Source: Arthrobacter sp. UNC362MFTsu5.1
GTDB taxonomy: Bacteria; Actinomycetota; Actinomycetes; Actinomycetales; Micrococcaceae
DNA: 64,000 bases
Reading direction: 5' to 3'
NCBI RefSeq assembly: GCF_000685965.1
Contig: NZ_JMLE01000011.1
Span: forward strand, 1-64,000
In this document: one piece after another, positions 27,657 to 36,207 of the stretch
How the letters are laid out: every line of letters starts with the position of its first letter
Position numbering within the stretch: position 1 is the stretch's first letter
Notes under the pieces: model-generated
The model's database searches: none
Told to the model about the DNA's origin: nothing
What the model saw: the letters and a program-made list of their open reading frames with translations, nothing else
Position numbers and translations under genes: made by a program

Positions 27657-28795
27657 CTGTCTGGGACGATCTGCAGGGCCAGCCCGCCGTCGTCGCCCAG
27701 CTCCGCCAGGCCGCCCAGGGCGAAGGCCTGACGCATGCGTGGCTGTTTACCGGCCCGCCCGGATCCGGCCGGTCCAACGCCGCGAAAGCCTTTGCCGCCG
27801 CCCTCAACTGCGACCAGGAGGACGTTTCCAGGCGCGGCTGCGGCGAATGTGCGGCCTGCCTGACCATCCTGGGCGAAACACATTCTGACGTTGCGTTCGT
27901 TCGCACCGAAAAGGTCACCATCACCATTGATGAAGCACGTGACCTGGTCTCGACCGCCGGAAACCGCCCCTCCTCCGGACGGTGGCGGATCATTGTGGTG
28001 GAAGACGCCGACCGCATGGCGGAACGCACCACGAACGTGCTGCTCAAGGCCATTGAAGAGCCCACTCCCCGCACCGTATGGATGCTGTGCGCGCCCTCAC
28101 CGGCGGACGTCCTGGTTACCATCCGGTCCCGCTGCCGCCCGGTGGCGCTGCGGCTTCCGCCGGCTGCCGACGTCGCGGCGCTGCTGGTGAGGCGCGACGG
28201 CGTGGATCCGGCACTCGCCGAACGCGCGGCCCGCGCGGCACAGAGCCACGTCGGCATTGCCCGCAGGCTCGCCCGGGACGCCGACGCCCGCGAACGGCGC
28301 ATGGAGACAGTCCGCTTCCCGCTGGGGCTGCGGGGCATCACGGCAGCGGTCCTGATGGCTGAAAAGCTGGTGAAGATCGCCACGGAGGAAGCCAACAGCT
28401 CCAACGAAGTGCGTGACGCCGAGGAAAAGGCAGCCCTGCTGGCCACCCTTGGCGCGCCCGAAAGCGGCACCTTGCCGCCCGCCATGAGAAGCCAGCTCAA
28501 GCATCTTGAGGACGACCAGAAGCGGCGCGCCAAACGCTCCATCACCGATTCCCTGGACCGGACGCTCACGGACCTGCTCTCGTTCTACCGGGACGTCCTC
28601 ATCATCCAGATGGGGAACGCCGTAGAGTTGGTAAACGTTGAACTCAGGAGCGAGCTGGCCGAGTTTGCGGGGCGGTCCAGTGCGGAGGCAACGCTCGCCC
28701 GGATGGATGCGATCAACAAGGCCCGCCAGCGAATCACCACCACCAACGTTGCACCCCTGCTGGCGATCGAATCCATGGCCGCGAGCCTGATCTAG
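27653..28795 (+). CDS. holB: DNA polymerase III delta' subunit
   Basis: Clamp-loader subunit of 380 residues. The AAA+ domain has a degenerate P-loop GPPGSGRSNAAK in which the usual Lys is Arg, as expected for a non-hydrolysing delta'. A zinc-type cluster CGECAACL follows, then VVEDADRMAERTTNVLLKAIEEP and the sensor-like TIRSRCRPVALR. It overlaps tmk by 4 bp at a GTGA. The C-terminal helical collar domain is complete. Confidence 0.93.
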   Translation: MTVWDDLQGQPAVVAQLRQAAQGEGLTHAWLFTGPPGSGRSNAAKAFAAALNCDQEDVSRRGCGECAACLTILGETHSDVAFVRTEKVTITIDEARDLVSTAGNRPSSGRWRIIVVEDADRMAERTTNVLLKAIEEPTPRTVWMLCAPSPADVLVTIRSRCRPVALRLPPAADVAALLVRRDGVDPALAERAARAAQSHVGIARRLARDADARERRMETVRFPLGLRGITAAVLMAEKLVKIATEEANSSNEVRDAEEKAALLATLGAPESGTLPPAMRSQLKHLEDDQKRRAKRSITDSLDRTLTDLLSFYRDVLIIQMGNAVELVNVELRSELAEFAGRSSAEATLARMDAINKARQRITTTNVAPLLAIESMAASLI

Positions 28796-28869
28796 TGCAG
28801 CCCCGCCCAGCCCCGTCCCGCCGCCGTATGTTCGCCCGAGCCCACGCCAAGTCCTTCAAGGAGTCCTGC

Positions 28870-30444
28870 ATGAAGCCTGCCCGACGTCTGCCCCTGCGGT
28901 TACGGTCCGGATCGACCGCCGCCAAGGCAGCTGCTGGCTCCCTGGCCGTATTGCTGGCACTGACCGGCTGCACCCTGTTCGGCCAGCCCGACGGCGGATC
29001 GGGCGGCGGCAGCACCGCCAAGGCTGACCCTTCGATCGCTGAAGCGGCTCCCGAAGAGCTCCGGAACTTCTACTCGCAGGAGGTCTCCTGGACGTCCTGC
29101 GAGGACAAGCTCGAATGCGCCAAAATCAAGGTGCCCCTGGACTACAGCAAGCCCGACGGCGACAGCATCGAGATCGCGGCCCTCAAAATGAAGGCAACGG
29201 GCAAAAAGACCGGCAGCCTGCTGGTCAACCCCGGCGGCCCGGGCGGTTCCGGCTACGACTTCGTCAAGGATGCCGGCGCCACCAACATTTCCAGTGAAGT
29301 GCGCGCCAGCTATGACCTGGTGGGCTTCGACCCCCGCGGAGTGAAGCGGTCCTCCCCCGTCACCTGTCTCACGGACCAGGAACGCGACGAATCCCGGGCA
29401 AAGAACTATGACCTCAGCTCGGACGCCGGACTGGCGGCCGCTGTCGCGGACAACAAGGCAACGGCAGCCAAGTGCGCCGAAAAGACCGGCCCTGTGCTGG
29501 GACACGTGGACACCGTCAGCGCCGCCAAGGACATGGACATCCTGCGCGCCGTGGTCAACGACGCCAAACTGAACTACCTCGGCTACTCCTACGGCACGTT
29601 CCTGGGTTCCACTTATGCTTCGCTGTTTCCGGACAACGTGGGCCGCATGGTGCTCGACGGCGCCCTGGACCCGTCCCTGAGCAATGAGGAGCTCACCAGC
29701 GGCCAGGCCCGCGCCTTTGAGAAGGCCATCCGCGCCTACGTGGAGAAGTGCCTCGGTGACAACGGCTGCCCCCTGAGCGGAACCGTGGACAGCGGCGTCC
29801 AGCAGATCCGCGACGTCGTCCAGTCCGTGGACGCCAACCCGCGGCGTGCCCAGGACGGCCGGATGGTGACCGGTTCGGCCTTTGTCAGCGGCCTGATCCT
29901 GCCGTTGTACAACGACGACAACTGGCCGTTGCTGACCCAGGCCCTGGACGCCGCCCTGAAGGGCGACGCCTCCCCGATGCTGCGGCTGGCAGACTTCGGC
30001 GCCGACCGCGATCCGAGCGGCAAGTACACGTCCAACAGCGCCTTCGCCTTCAATGCCATCAACTGCCTGGACTACCCCATGGTGAGTGACCCGGCTGCCA
30101 TGCGGGCCGAAGAGCAGAAGCTGCGGCAGGACTCCCCCACCCTGGGCTACTTCTTCGCCTACGGCGGCACGAACTGCCAGGACTGGCCCTACAAGAGCAC
30201 CCGCACACCGGCACCCGTGGAGTACCCGGGCTCGGCCCCGATCGTGGTGGTGGGCACCACCGGCGACCCCGCGACCCCCGTGGAATGGGCAGGGGCCCTG
30301 CGCAAGCAGCTGGGCAACGCCTCCCTGGTGACGTGGAAGGGCGAAGGCCACACCGCCTACGGCCGCTCGAACAGCTGCGTCACCGACGCCGTGGACGGCT
30401 ACCTCCTGACCGGAGAGCCGCCCGCGGACAACACGGAGTGCTAG
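28870..30444 (+). CDS. Secreted tripeptidyl-aminopeptidase-like alpha/beta hydrolase lipoprotein
   Basis: A 524-residue exported serine hydrolase. Residues 1-36 form a lipoprotein signal ending in the lipobox ALTGC; a Gly/Ser linker follows. The alpha/beta-hydrolase core has the oxyanion stretch VNPGGPGGSGYDF, the nucleophile elbow GYSYG, Asp in TTGDPATPVEWA and His in GEGHTAY. The C-terminal part matches TAP-like proteins, including paired cysteines. ATG 28870 has AAGGAG 7 nt upstream; the longer frame to 28795 is not preferred. It follows holB, as in other actinobacteria. Confidence 0.9.
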   Translation: MKPARRLPLRLRSGSTAAKAAAGSLAVLLALTGCTLFGQPDGGSGGGSTAKADPSIAEAAPEELRNFYSQEVSWTSCEDKLECAKIKVPLDYSKPDGDSIEIAALKMKATGKKTGSLLVNPGGPGGSGYDFVKDAGATNISSEVRASYDLVGFDPRGVKRSSPVTCLTDQERDESRAKNYDLSSDAGLAAAVADNKATAAKCAEKTGPVLGHVDTVSAAKDMDILRAVVNDAKLNYLGYSYGTFLGSTYASLFPDNVGRMVLDGALDPSLSNEELTSGQARAFEKAIRAYVEKCLGDNGCPLSGTVDSGVQQIRDVVQSVDANPRRAQDGRMVTGSAFVSGLILPLYNDDNWPLLTQALDAALKGDASPMLRLADFGADRDPSGKYTSNSAFAFNAINCLDYPMVSDPAAMRAEEQKLRQDSPTLGYFFAYGGTNCQDWPYKSTRTPAPVEYPGSAPIVVVGTTGDPATPVEWAGALRKQLGNASLVTWKGEGHTAYGRSNSCVTDAVDGYLLTGEPPADNTEC

Positions 30445-30461
30445 GGCGGCCGGAGGCCTGA

Positions 30462-31211
30462 TTAGTTGGACCGGGGCTCCAGCAGCACCGGCAGGTCCCG
30501 GATGGACTGTACGACGGCGGTGGCCCCGGCCGCGCGCAGCGCCGGCTCCCCGTGCGCTCCGGTGAGGACACCGGCCACTGTGCTGGCGCCTGCCCGCAGG
30601 CCCGACTGGATGTCCGCACAGCTGTCCCCCACGACGGCGACCTTGCGCACGTCATCCAGGTCCAGGGCCAGGACGGCTGTCAGGATCATGTCCGGATAGG
30701 GCCTGCCCCGCCCGGCGTCCGCCGGGCAGAGGCTCAGGTCGGCCAGCCCCATCCAGCCCAGGCTCTCCAGCACCATGTTTTGCGTGTGGCGGCCGAAGCC
30801 GGTGGCAAGGCAGACCATGATGCCCGCTTCGCGGAGCCAGGCGATGGCGTCTTCCGCGCCGGGAACCGCCTGGATGACGCCGTCCGCTATCAGCTCGTCG
30901 CAGCTGCGTTCGAAAAAGGTGTTGGCAGCGGCGGCCCGGTGCCGGTCCTCGAACAGCTGGCTGAACACAGCGAGTTTCGACATGCCTGCCGTGTCCTTGG
31001 CGTAGCGAAGCATGCGCTCGAACTGCGCCGATCCTTCCCCCACACCCTGGTCCGCCAGGGTGCGGGTCATGGCGCGTTCCAGCAGGCCGCCGTCGAAAAC
31101 TGTTGTTCCCACCATCGCAAGCACGGCCAGCCGCACCTCGTGGGCGGCGCCGGGAAAGCTGCCGCGGAGAGCGGCTTCCGGTGCTGATGCGTCTGCTGTG
31201 TCCGGAGTCAT
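30462..31211 (-). CDS. Phosphonatase-like HAD protein lacking the nucleophile
   Basis: A 249-residue HAD-fold protein closest to the phosphonatase-like group. Motif I reads LAMVGTTVFDGG where the family has a D-x-A-G-T-T pattern, so the catalytic Asp is Ala32; the codon is GCG. Motif II (CLATGFGRHTQ), the Arg-Pro stretch GRGRPYPDMI and motif IV (VVGDSCADIQSGLRAG) are intact, as is the helical cap. ATG 31211 has AAGGGG upstream. It is convergent with the peptidase gene 17 bp away. An active phosphohydrolase is unlikely; a binding or regulatory role is possible. Confidence 0.8.
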   Translation of the reverse strand: MTPDTADASAPEAALRGSFPGAAHEVRLAVLAMVGTTVFDGGLLERAMTRTLADQGVGEGSAQFERMLRYAKDTAGMSKLAVFSQLFEDRHRAAAANTFFERSCDELIADGVIQAVPGAEDAIAWLREAGIMVCLATGFGRHTQNMVLESLGWMGLADLSLCPADAGRGRPYPDMILTAVLALDLDDVRKVAVVGDSCADIQSGLRAGASTVAGVLTGAHGEPALRAAGATAVVQSIRDLPVLLEPRSN

Positions 31212-31448
31212 GGCCAAGCCCCTTCGCTGACATGCGGCCGCCGACGCGGCCGCGTTTGGTCGTTCCACAGTGCAGGTGCTCCGGGACCCCGCGCTGAACC
31301 CGCACCGACCGCAGGGTGAACATCCAAATAACGTCCGCAACGGCCATTCTGCGGACGTCCGGTCCGCTCATTTTGACCCGGGCAGGGGACTCTATTACAG
31401 TTGTCTCTTGCATGATCCGCCCGGTTCTTCCGGGATTTGTTGTGCGGT
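31212..31448. other. Intergenic region upstream of tRNA-Thr
   Basis: No credible gene. A run reading CTCTATTACAGT near 31390 (TATTAC) about 50 bp before the tRNA could be its promoter; nothing else is recognisable. Confidence 0.3.
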
Positions 31449-31521
31449 GCTTCCTTAGCTCAGTCGGTAGAGCGTTTCACTCGTAATGAAAAGGTCATCA
31501 GTTCGATTCTGATAGGAAGCT
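31449..31521 (+). tRNA. tRNA-Thr (anticodon CGT)
   Basis: A 73-nt cloverleaf: acceptor GCTTCCT/AGGAAGC, D-stem GCTC/GAGC, anticodon stem TTTCA/TGAAA with loop CTCGTAA (anticodon 31482-31484), T-stem ATCAG/CTGAT with loop TTCGATT. It reads ACG codons. No CCA is encoded. Confidence 0.95.
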
Positions 31522-31527
31522 CGGGAT

Positions 31528-31565
31528 AGACCCCCTAGAAACCAAGGTTTTTGGGGGGTCTTTTC
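31528..31565 (+). terminator. tRNA-Thr terminator
   Basis: An 8-bp stem AGACCCCC/GGGGGTCT (31528-31535 with 31554-31561) followed by TTTT, just after the tRNA. Confidence 0.8.
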
Positions 31566-31678
31566 GCTGGTTAAGCCCAAAAGACCCCCACTGGGGCAAG
31601 GCGCAGAATGGGCCTGCGCCGGTCAGCGCCGAGGACTTGAACCCTTCACGATCGCGGGGTGCACGTGTTCACCCCGGC

Positions 31679-32170
31679 TCAAGCCACTACGACCCATTCG
31701 TCGGTGTAGTCGGAGAACGGAGGTCGGTCGGGGCAGTCGATGGACGTCGCAATCACCGAACCCAGGTCCACCTCGAAACGGACGCAGGCGCTGACCGTCC
31801 GTTGCTCGCCCCAGAAGCCTCCGCTGGTCGTCAGGTGCTCACGGTAATAGTGATCGGTATGGAAATTCCCCTCGGTGTCCCAGCCGAAGGCGTAAGGGTC
31901 GCGGTTGTCGCTCAGGTCTCCGAGTCTGGAGACCACCAGGTCCCGGTTGCTCGTATCGGTGGCTGCCGTGAACCGGATGAACCAGTCTTTGCCTTTGGCC
32001 GCCTCTTGTCGGATGGCGTTGCGTCCCATTTCCTCGATGGAGGCCCTGGCGCAGGAAGTCATGACGAGCACGAGAGACAGGGCGGTGGCAACCAGAGCGC
32101 CGATGCCGACGGGTGTCCCCCTGACCCGACTGGTCTTCGGTCTCTCCCGTGCGAAGTTCTGATGAGTCAA
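31679..32170 (-). CDS. Putative lipoprotein of unknown function
   Basis: A 163-residue protein. The first 41 residues form a basic start, a hydrophobic stretch (GIGALVATALSLVLVMTSC) and the lipobox VMTSC. The mature part has many aromatic and acidic residues and two cysteines (SACVRF and SIDCPDRP). I do not recognise the family. The TTG start is supported by GGGGA upstream. It lies 38 bp downstream of the DUF695 gene on the same strand, so the pair is probably an operon. Confidence 0.65.
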   Translation of the reverse strand: MTHQNFARERPKTSRVRGTPVGIGALVATALSLVLVMTSCARASIEEMGRNAIRQEAAKGKDWFIRFTAATDTSNRDLVVSRLGDLSDNRDPYAFGWDTEGNFHTDHYYREHLTTSGGFWGEQRTVSACVRFEVDLGSVIATSIDCPDRPPFSDYTDEWVVVA

Positions 32171-32208
32171 AAGAGTCCCCCAATGTTTGTTCCCGGCGCG
32201 CTAAGTTG

Positions 32209-33234
32209 TCATGCGAACCGACGTACGTGCTTCCACCCGGGGTCAGGATCGTGGCGGGTGGCCCCGCCGGCCACACGAGCCGCGGTCTCGATGGCGTCGC
32301 GTCCGTTTTGGTCCTCGGAGTCCGAGTAGTAGTGCAGCAGCCTTGCACCGGCTGCTGTCTCATGGGCGACCAAGATCCCCCGCGCTCCAAGTGCCGCGGA
32401 GATGTCATCCTCGATTCCGCGGAGAGAATCGAGAGAGTCCACCGTCGGCAGCCCGTCGTCCCGCTTGTCGTCATACGGGATGCGTATTTCGGTATGCAGG
32501 TCGAAGAGAGGGTAGTCGATCCATCGCAGGGGCCGGCGGGCGCTTACGATGACCCTTTCGCCGCCGTGTGTCATTCCCTCCATCAGAACCCATTTGTCCG
32601 CCTGCGCTTGTGCGGCCATTGCGTCGATGGCCGCGGTGAGATCTGATGCGGTGGCGTTGGCCGTCTCTCCGTTGTCGGTTATTTCTATGGCGCGCACCCA
32701 TCGTTCGACCCCATCCTCGCCGAGAATCCAGTCGAGGAGCAGGAAGGATACCCGGAGGGGCCCGTCCTCAGTCATTTCCACAAAGAGCGGGTGATGAACG
32801 TCTATGTCAAGGCATTCACTTTCGGAGTCCAGCTTTAGACCGAAGCGGACATCGCCAAGGCGAAGCCGGTGGCCATCGATCTCGATGACGTTGCCGAGCA
32901 CACCCTCGGCTGGCTGGCGGGCGGCAGCGTACTCCCAGGATTCATCCGCGGCCGGAGCCGACCGAAGCCATTGTTCCGCGATTCGCCGCAGAGCGGCATC
33001 GCCTTCGGAGCTGACGGCAAGGAGATTGCGGGACGTGCGCCCGGGTCCGGTGTCCCATGCCAGGTCCGGGTCGATGGCAGCGAGTTGTTGGCTCATCTCG
33101 TTGGGTAGATCACCCCATTGACCGGTTGCCGCTGCGGCACTGAATCGGGCCGCACCTTTCGATGTCCACCATTGCCAGAATTTTGAAATTGGATGTACGG
33201 AGGCCGGAGCGGCCTTGCGCCTCAAGAATCCCAT
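32209..33234 (-). CDS. DUF695-like protein
   Basis: A 341-residue protein of unknown role. The segment ESWEYAAARQ near residue 100 and the C-terminal part (THGGERVIVSARRPL through LRGIEDDISAALGARGILVAHETAAGARLLHYYSD) resemble the DUF695 family. The N-terminus contains FWQWW. No signal peptide or membrane segment is seen. ATG 33234 is chosen for the AAGGG before it. It is the first gene of a pair with the lipoprotein, next to tRNA-Thr in an accessory-looking region. Confidence 0.65.
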   Translation of the reverse strand: MGFLRRKAAPASVHPISKFWQWWTSKGAARFSAAAATGQWGDLPNEMSQQLAAIDPDLAWDTGPGRTSRNLLAVSSEGDAALRRIAEQWLRSAPAADESWEYAAARQPAEGVLGNVIEIDGHRLRLGDVRFGLKLDSESECLDIDVHHPLFVEMTEDGPLRVSFLLLDWILGEDGVERWVRAIEITDNGETANATASDLTAAIDAMAAQAQADKWVLMEGMTHGGERVIVSARRPLRWIDYPLFDLHTEIRIPYDDKRDDGLPTVDSLDSLRGIEDDISAALGARGILVAHETAAGARLLHYYSDSEDQNGRDAIETAARVAGGATRHDPDPGWKHVRRFA

Positions 33235-33357
33235 ATCAACCCTTCCTCGGCGCACCACGTCGCCCCCGCCTGAATCTACCCCCGGACACGCAAGACCACG
33301 TCGAGAATTACCTGTTCTGAGCGGGGCACTTCTGGATGCGGTTCATCACTGCAGCAC

Positions 33358-33389
33358 AGAGCCCGGCCGGGTAGATCCGACCGGGCTCT
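33358..33389. terminator. Hairpin between the 73-residue gene and the DUF695 gene
   Basis: A 9-bp stem AGAGCCCGG/CCGGGCTCT (33358-33366 with 33381-33389). On the minus strand it would terminate the small gene starting at 33645. There is no strong T-run. A separate 14-bp palindrome (CACTGACGTCAGTG) lies just beyond it. Confidence 0.55.
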
Positions 33390-33423
33390 CTGCCGCCTAG
33401 TTCACTGACGTCAGTGTCAGGTG

Positions 33424-33645
33424 TCAGTCGACTTTTCCGGACAGTGCCACCAGGACACCTGCCAGGGCGAAGAACTTGTTGCCTCCCAGTTCGCGGACCG
33501 TGTTGATGCCAAGGCCGGCCAGCAGTTCGTCGTGCTTCTCGGTGAGGCCGGCCAGGGCCGATGGTGGCGCGGCCAGGACCTCGTCCAGCGTCGAATTCTC
33601 GTACGCCTTGTCGAGTGCTTTGCCCAGTTCAATGGAAACAGCCAT
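33424..33645 (-). CDS. Small helix-hairpin-helix-like protein
   Basis: A 73-residue acidic protein. Its pattern (SIELGKALDKAYENSTLDEVLAAPPSALAGL, then a helical hairpin ending LLAGLGINTVRELGGNKFF) recalls short actinobacterial proteins with a DUF4332-like or helix-hairpin-helix segment. No function is known to me. The ATG has AAAGGGCAAG upstream. It is monocistronic with its own hairpin downstream. Confidence 0.6.
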   Translation of the reverse strand: MAVSIELGKALDKAYENSTLDEVLAAPPSALAGLTEKHDELLAGLGINTVRELGGNKFFALAGVLVALSGKVD

Positions 33646-33849
33646 AGTCTTGCCCTTTCGTCAATGCGGAAACAAGCCAACCGCCTCGGCCTCACTGAGT
33701 AAGGCCTCGGCGGCGGACGAGGGAATATGGGTTCCCGCGTCTGGGGGCAACACTATCCATGGTCTGTAGGAGTGTCGCGCATATGCATGCTGGGCCGCGG
33801 GATAATTCACCGGCAGACTGCAACTCAGGGAGCCATGCTCCTGATCCGC
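33646..33849. other. Intergenic region between the small protein and the XRE gene
   Basis: No gene seen. GGCCT(N9)AGGCC-type inverted and direct repeats lie around 33685-33715 and could be a weak terminator or operator. Confidence 0.3.
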
Positions 33850-34083
33850 TCAGGAGGACGCCCTGCCCGTCACCAGCAGGTCACCCACTTGGCAGTCCAG
33901 CGCGTCACAGATCGCCGTCAGCGTGGAAAACCGGATGGCCCGCGCCCGGTCGTTCTTGAGCACTGATAGGTTCACCAGGCTCACACCGACCTGCTTGCTT
34001 AGCTCCGTCAGGGTCATCCCCCGCGCCTCGAGGAGTTCATCGAGGCGGCAGTGAATATCCGAGCCCTCGTCATCGGCCGGCAT
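33850..34083 (-). CDS. XRE-family helix-turn-helix regulator
   Basis: A 77-residue DNA-binding protein of the short Cro/YozG type: LDELLEARGMTLTELSKQVGVSLVNLSVLKNDRARAIRFSTL forms the helix-turn-helix, and ICDALDCQVGDLLV is the usual ending. Its ATG shares one base with the stop of the upstream membrane-protein gene (TAATG), so translation is coupled. It probably autoregulates the pair. Confidence 0.88.
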   Translation of the reverse strand: MPADDEGSDIHCRLDELLEARGMTLTELSKQVGVSLVNLSVLKNDRARAIRFSTLTAICDALDCQVGDLLVTGRASS

Positions 34084-34724
34084 TAAACCAGCCCTTCGGT
34101 GTCCTGCTGGAGGCGGCGGCCATACTGGAAGACCCCGGCGATCAGCACCATGACCAGGCCAATCGTCAACGGGGTGGCGTTGATCTCCGCCGCGAAACCG
34201 TGTGACAGCCCCGGAGTGCGCCCGTTCGCTGCGATCATCTCCGCCACCCGGCCCAGCGCCCACCCGTCGAGGACCTGGCCGAACGTGCCGGCCAGCGCCA
34301 GAAGGGCGCCGCCGGCACCCACCATCCAGACCGATTCTGCGGTGAACAGGACAGCACTGCGAAGCCGGTAGGCCAGCAGGAACACCAGTGCCAGAACGGC
34401 CAGGACGCCCACCTGGTTCAGCACCGCGCCCCAGGCCAGGAGCTCCGCGGGACCGGCCGGAAGTTCGGGAATGGTGGCCTCCAGCGACGTGTAATGCCCA
34501 GTAGATTCCAGCTCCAGGCCGGGGACCAACTGGTCTTCGCCGGCAAGCGGAAGCTCCAGTGTCACGGGTCCGGTGAAATACCCTACGATTCCCGCTACGG
34601 ACAGAGCGGTTGTGAGTATTGCGGCAGCGGCCGAGGAGATCATCACGATGGTCGCCTCTTTCCGGGAGACAATCGTCGTCCATCCGCGCTGCGGCCTGCC
34701 CTGGTCTTGCGTTGCTTCCATCAT
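34083..34724 (-). CDS. DUF2975-like membrane protein
   Basis: A 213-residue protein with four predicted transmembrane helices (about 28-50, 95-118, 128-148 and 185-203). The architecture and the following XRE gene match DUF2975/regulator pairs of Gram-positive bacteria. It begins with two ATGs (34724, 34721) after GGGGGA. The function is unknown; a signal-receiving role for the regulator is an inference from pairing. Confidence 0.75.
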   Translation of the reverse strand: MMEATQDQGRPQRGWTTIVSRKEATIVMISSAAAAILTTALSVAGIVGYFTGPVTLELPLAGEDQLVPGLELESTGHYTSLEATIPELPAGPAELLAWGAVLNQVGVLAVLALVFLLAYRLRSAVLFTAESVWMVGAGGALLALAGTFGQVLDGWALGRVAEMIAANGRTPGLSHGFAAEINATPLTIGLVMVLIAGVFQYGRRLQQDTEGLV

Positions 34725-34900
34725 TCCCCCATGAGTTATCGACAGTCGTTAATAACGACAATCGATAAGCTACGGCAGTCTGCCGGTCTGGTCAACGGCG
34801 GCGGATGCTCTTTGGCGAACCGCAACAAGCCGATGAGTAGGATGAGCGACTGTAGGGACAGACGGAATTTCTGCGGCACGTTACAGAGAGGAACCCCACT

Positions 34901-35659
34901 ATGGCTCAGTTCACCGGCAAGGTCGCCCTGGTCACCGGAGGCGGCTCAGGCATCGGCGAAGCGATCAGCAAGGAACTCGCGGCGAAAGGCGCCAAAGTTG
35001 TCGTGACTGATATCAACCTGGACGCAGCGCAGCGGGTTGCCCGGGAAATTGTGGATGCCGGCGGCACCGCCTCAGCGGTGCGGCAGGACACGGCAAAAAA
35101 GGAGGACGCCGAGATGGTTGTCCGCCATGCCGTGGACACGTACGGAGCTTTGAACTTCGCGGTCAACAACGCCGGCATCGGCGGCAAGCAGGCCCCCGCA
35201 GGCGAGACGGACCTGGACGAATGGGACAAGGTCATCGGCATCAACCTCAACGGCGTGCTCTACGGGATGCGCTACCAGATCCCGCAGATGCTCGAGGCCG
35301 GGGGCGGGAACTGCGCCATCGTGAACATGGCCTCCATCCACGGCACCGTCGCGGCACTGGGCAACGGCGCTTACACCGCAGCCAAGCACGGCGTCGTCGG
35401 AATCACGAAGAACGCCGCCGCCGAGTACGGTCCCCAGGGTCTGCGCATCAACTCTGTTGGCCCCGGCTACATCAAGACACCGCTTGTCGAAAGTAGCCTC
35501 AGCCCCGAAGTCCGGAAGGCCCTTGAGGGAAAGCATTCCTTGGGCCGGCTCGGCACGGCGGAGGAAGTTGCCCACCTTGTCAGCTTCCTCCTCTCCGAGG
35601 AAGCGTCGTTCATGACGGGCGGCTACTACCTGGTGGACGGCGGCTACACGGCCGTATGA
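34901..35659 (+). CDS. Short-chain dehydrogenase/reductase
   Basis: A 252-residue classical SDR with the cofactor motif TGGGSGIG (12-19), NNAG (89-92), catalytic Ser145, Tyr158 and Lys162 (YTAAK), and the C-terminal MTGGYYLVDGGYTAV. Asp37 after the second beta-strand (VVTDIN) favours NAD(H). The substrate is not predictable. The ATG has GAGAGGAA upstream. Transcribed alone. Confidence 0.9.
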   Translation: MAQFTGKVALVTGGGSGIGEAISKELAAKGAKVVVTDINLDAAQRVAREIVDAGGTASAVRQDTAKKEDAEMVVRHAVDTYGALNFAVNNAGIGGKQAPAGETDLDEWDKVIGINLNGVLYGMRYQIPQMLEAGGGNCAIVNMASIHGTVAALGNGAYTAAKHGVVGITKNAAAEYGPQGLRINSVGPGYIKTPLVESSLSPEVRKALEGKHSLGRLGTAEEVAHLVSFLLSEEASFMTGGYYLVDGGYTAV

Positions 35660-35707
35660 CAGCTGGCTGGTGACCGGGGTTCCTGACGATGCCGTGGGAG
35701 GCGCCGG

Positions 35708-36115
35708 TCACCGCCGCTTGAACGTAACCCCTCCGATGAGCCCTGCGAGCGCGGCCGGCAGGGCGAACAAACCAAAGATCTGCGGCATCAACGACGGCGG
35801 CGTGGTGATCATGGTCGCCAGGCCCACCAGTGCCACCGGCGCCGCAACACAGAGCGTCACCCATAGCGGGTACTGCCTGATCTGGGACCAGACCGCCGCT
35901 GCAATGGAGGCAGCCGACCCGGCGAGCATGAACAGCCGGCCCACACGCAGCCGCTCCACAAACTCCGGCACCGGCTCGTAGGCGAACAACAATGTCCGCT
36001 CCAAGGAAATGCCTGTCAGGATGATGGAAACGCCGACCAGCCCTGCCCAAGGCAGCGCCCGCCCCCTCCACCACCGGCGGACAACGTAGCGCTCGTCTCC
36101 CGGTGAGTTCGTCAC
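35708..36115 (-). CDS. Small integral membrane protein, unknown
   Basis: A 135-residue protein with a basic N-terminus (RYVVRRWWRGR) and four predicted transmembrane helices (about 22-42, 58-76, 82-101 and 106-128), ending in FKRR. No recognised domain. GTG start; convergent with the SDR gene 48 bp away and divergent from the MFS gene. Confidence 0.65.
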   Translation of the reverse strand: MTNSPGDERYVVRRWWRGRALPWAGLVGVSIILTGISLERTLLFAYEPVPEFVERLRVGRLFMLAGSAASIAAAVWSQIRQYPLWVTLCVAAPVALVGLATMITTPPSLMPQIFGLFALPAALAGLIGGVTFKRR

Positions 36116-36207
36116 CCTGCGATCTTATCCGCTGGCAGCTGCAGGGCACCCGCAGAGCGGAAGCCGGCGCTATTGAAATCCGGCAGGCCGTCCGAAACTC
36201 TTGAGCT

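Noticed and set aside
28795..28869. Earlier start of the TAP-like lipoprotein
   Set aside because: It would place 25 basic residues before the signal peptide, and the AAGGAG site serves ATG 28870.
31449..31680. tRNA-Thr as an integration (att) site
   Set aside because: No second copy of the tRNA 3' end and no integrase gene were found in the window.
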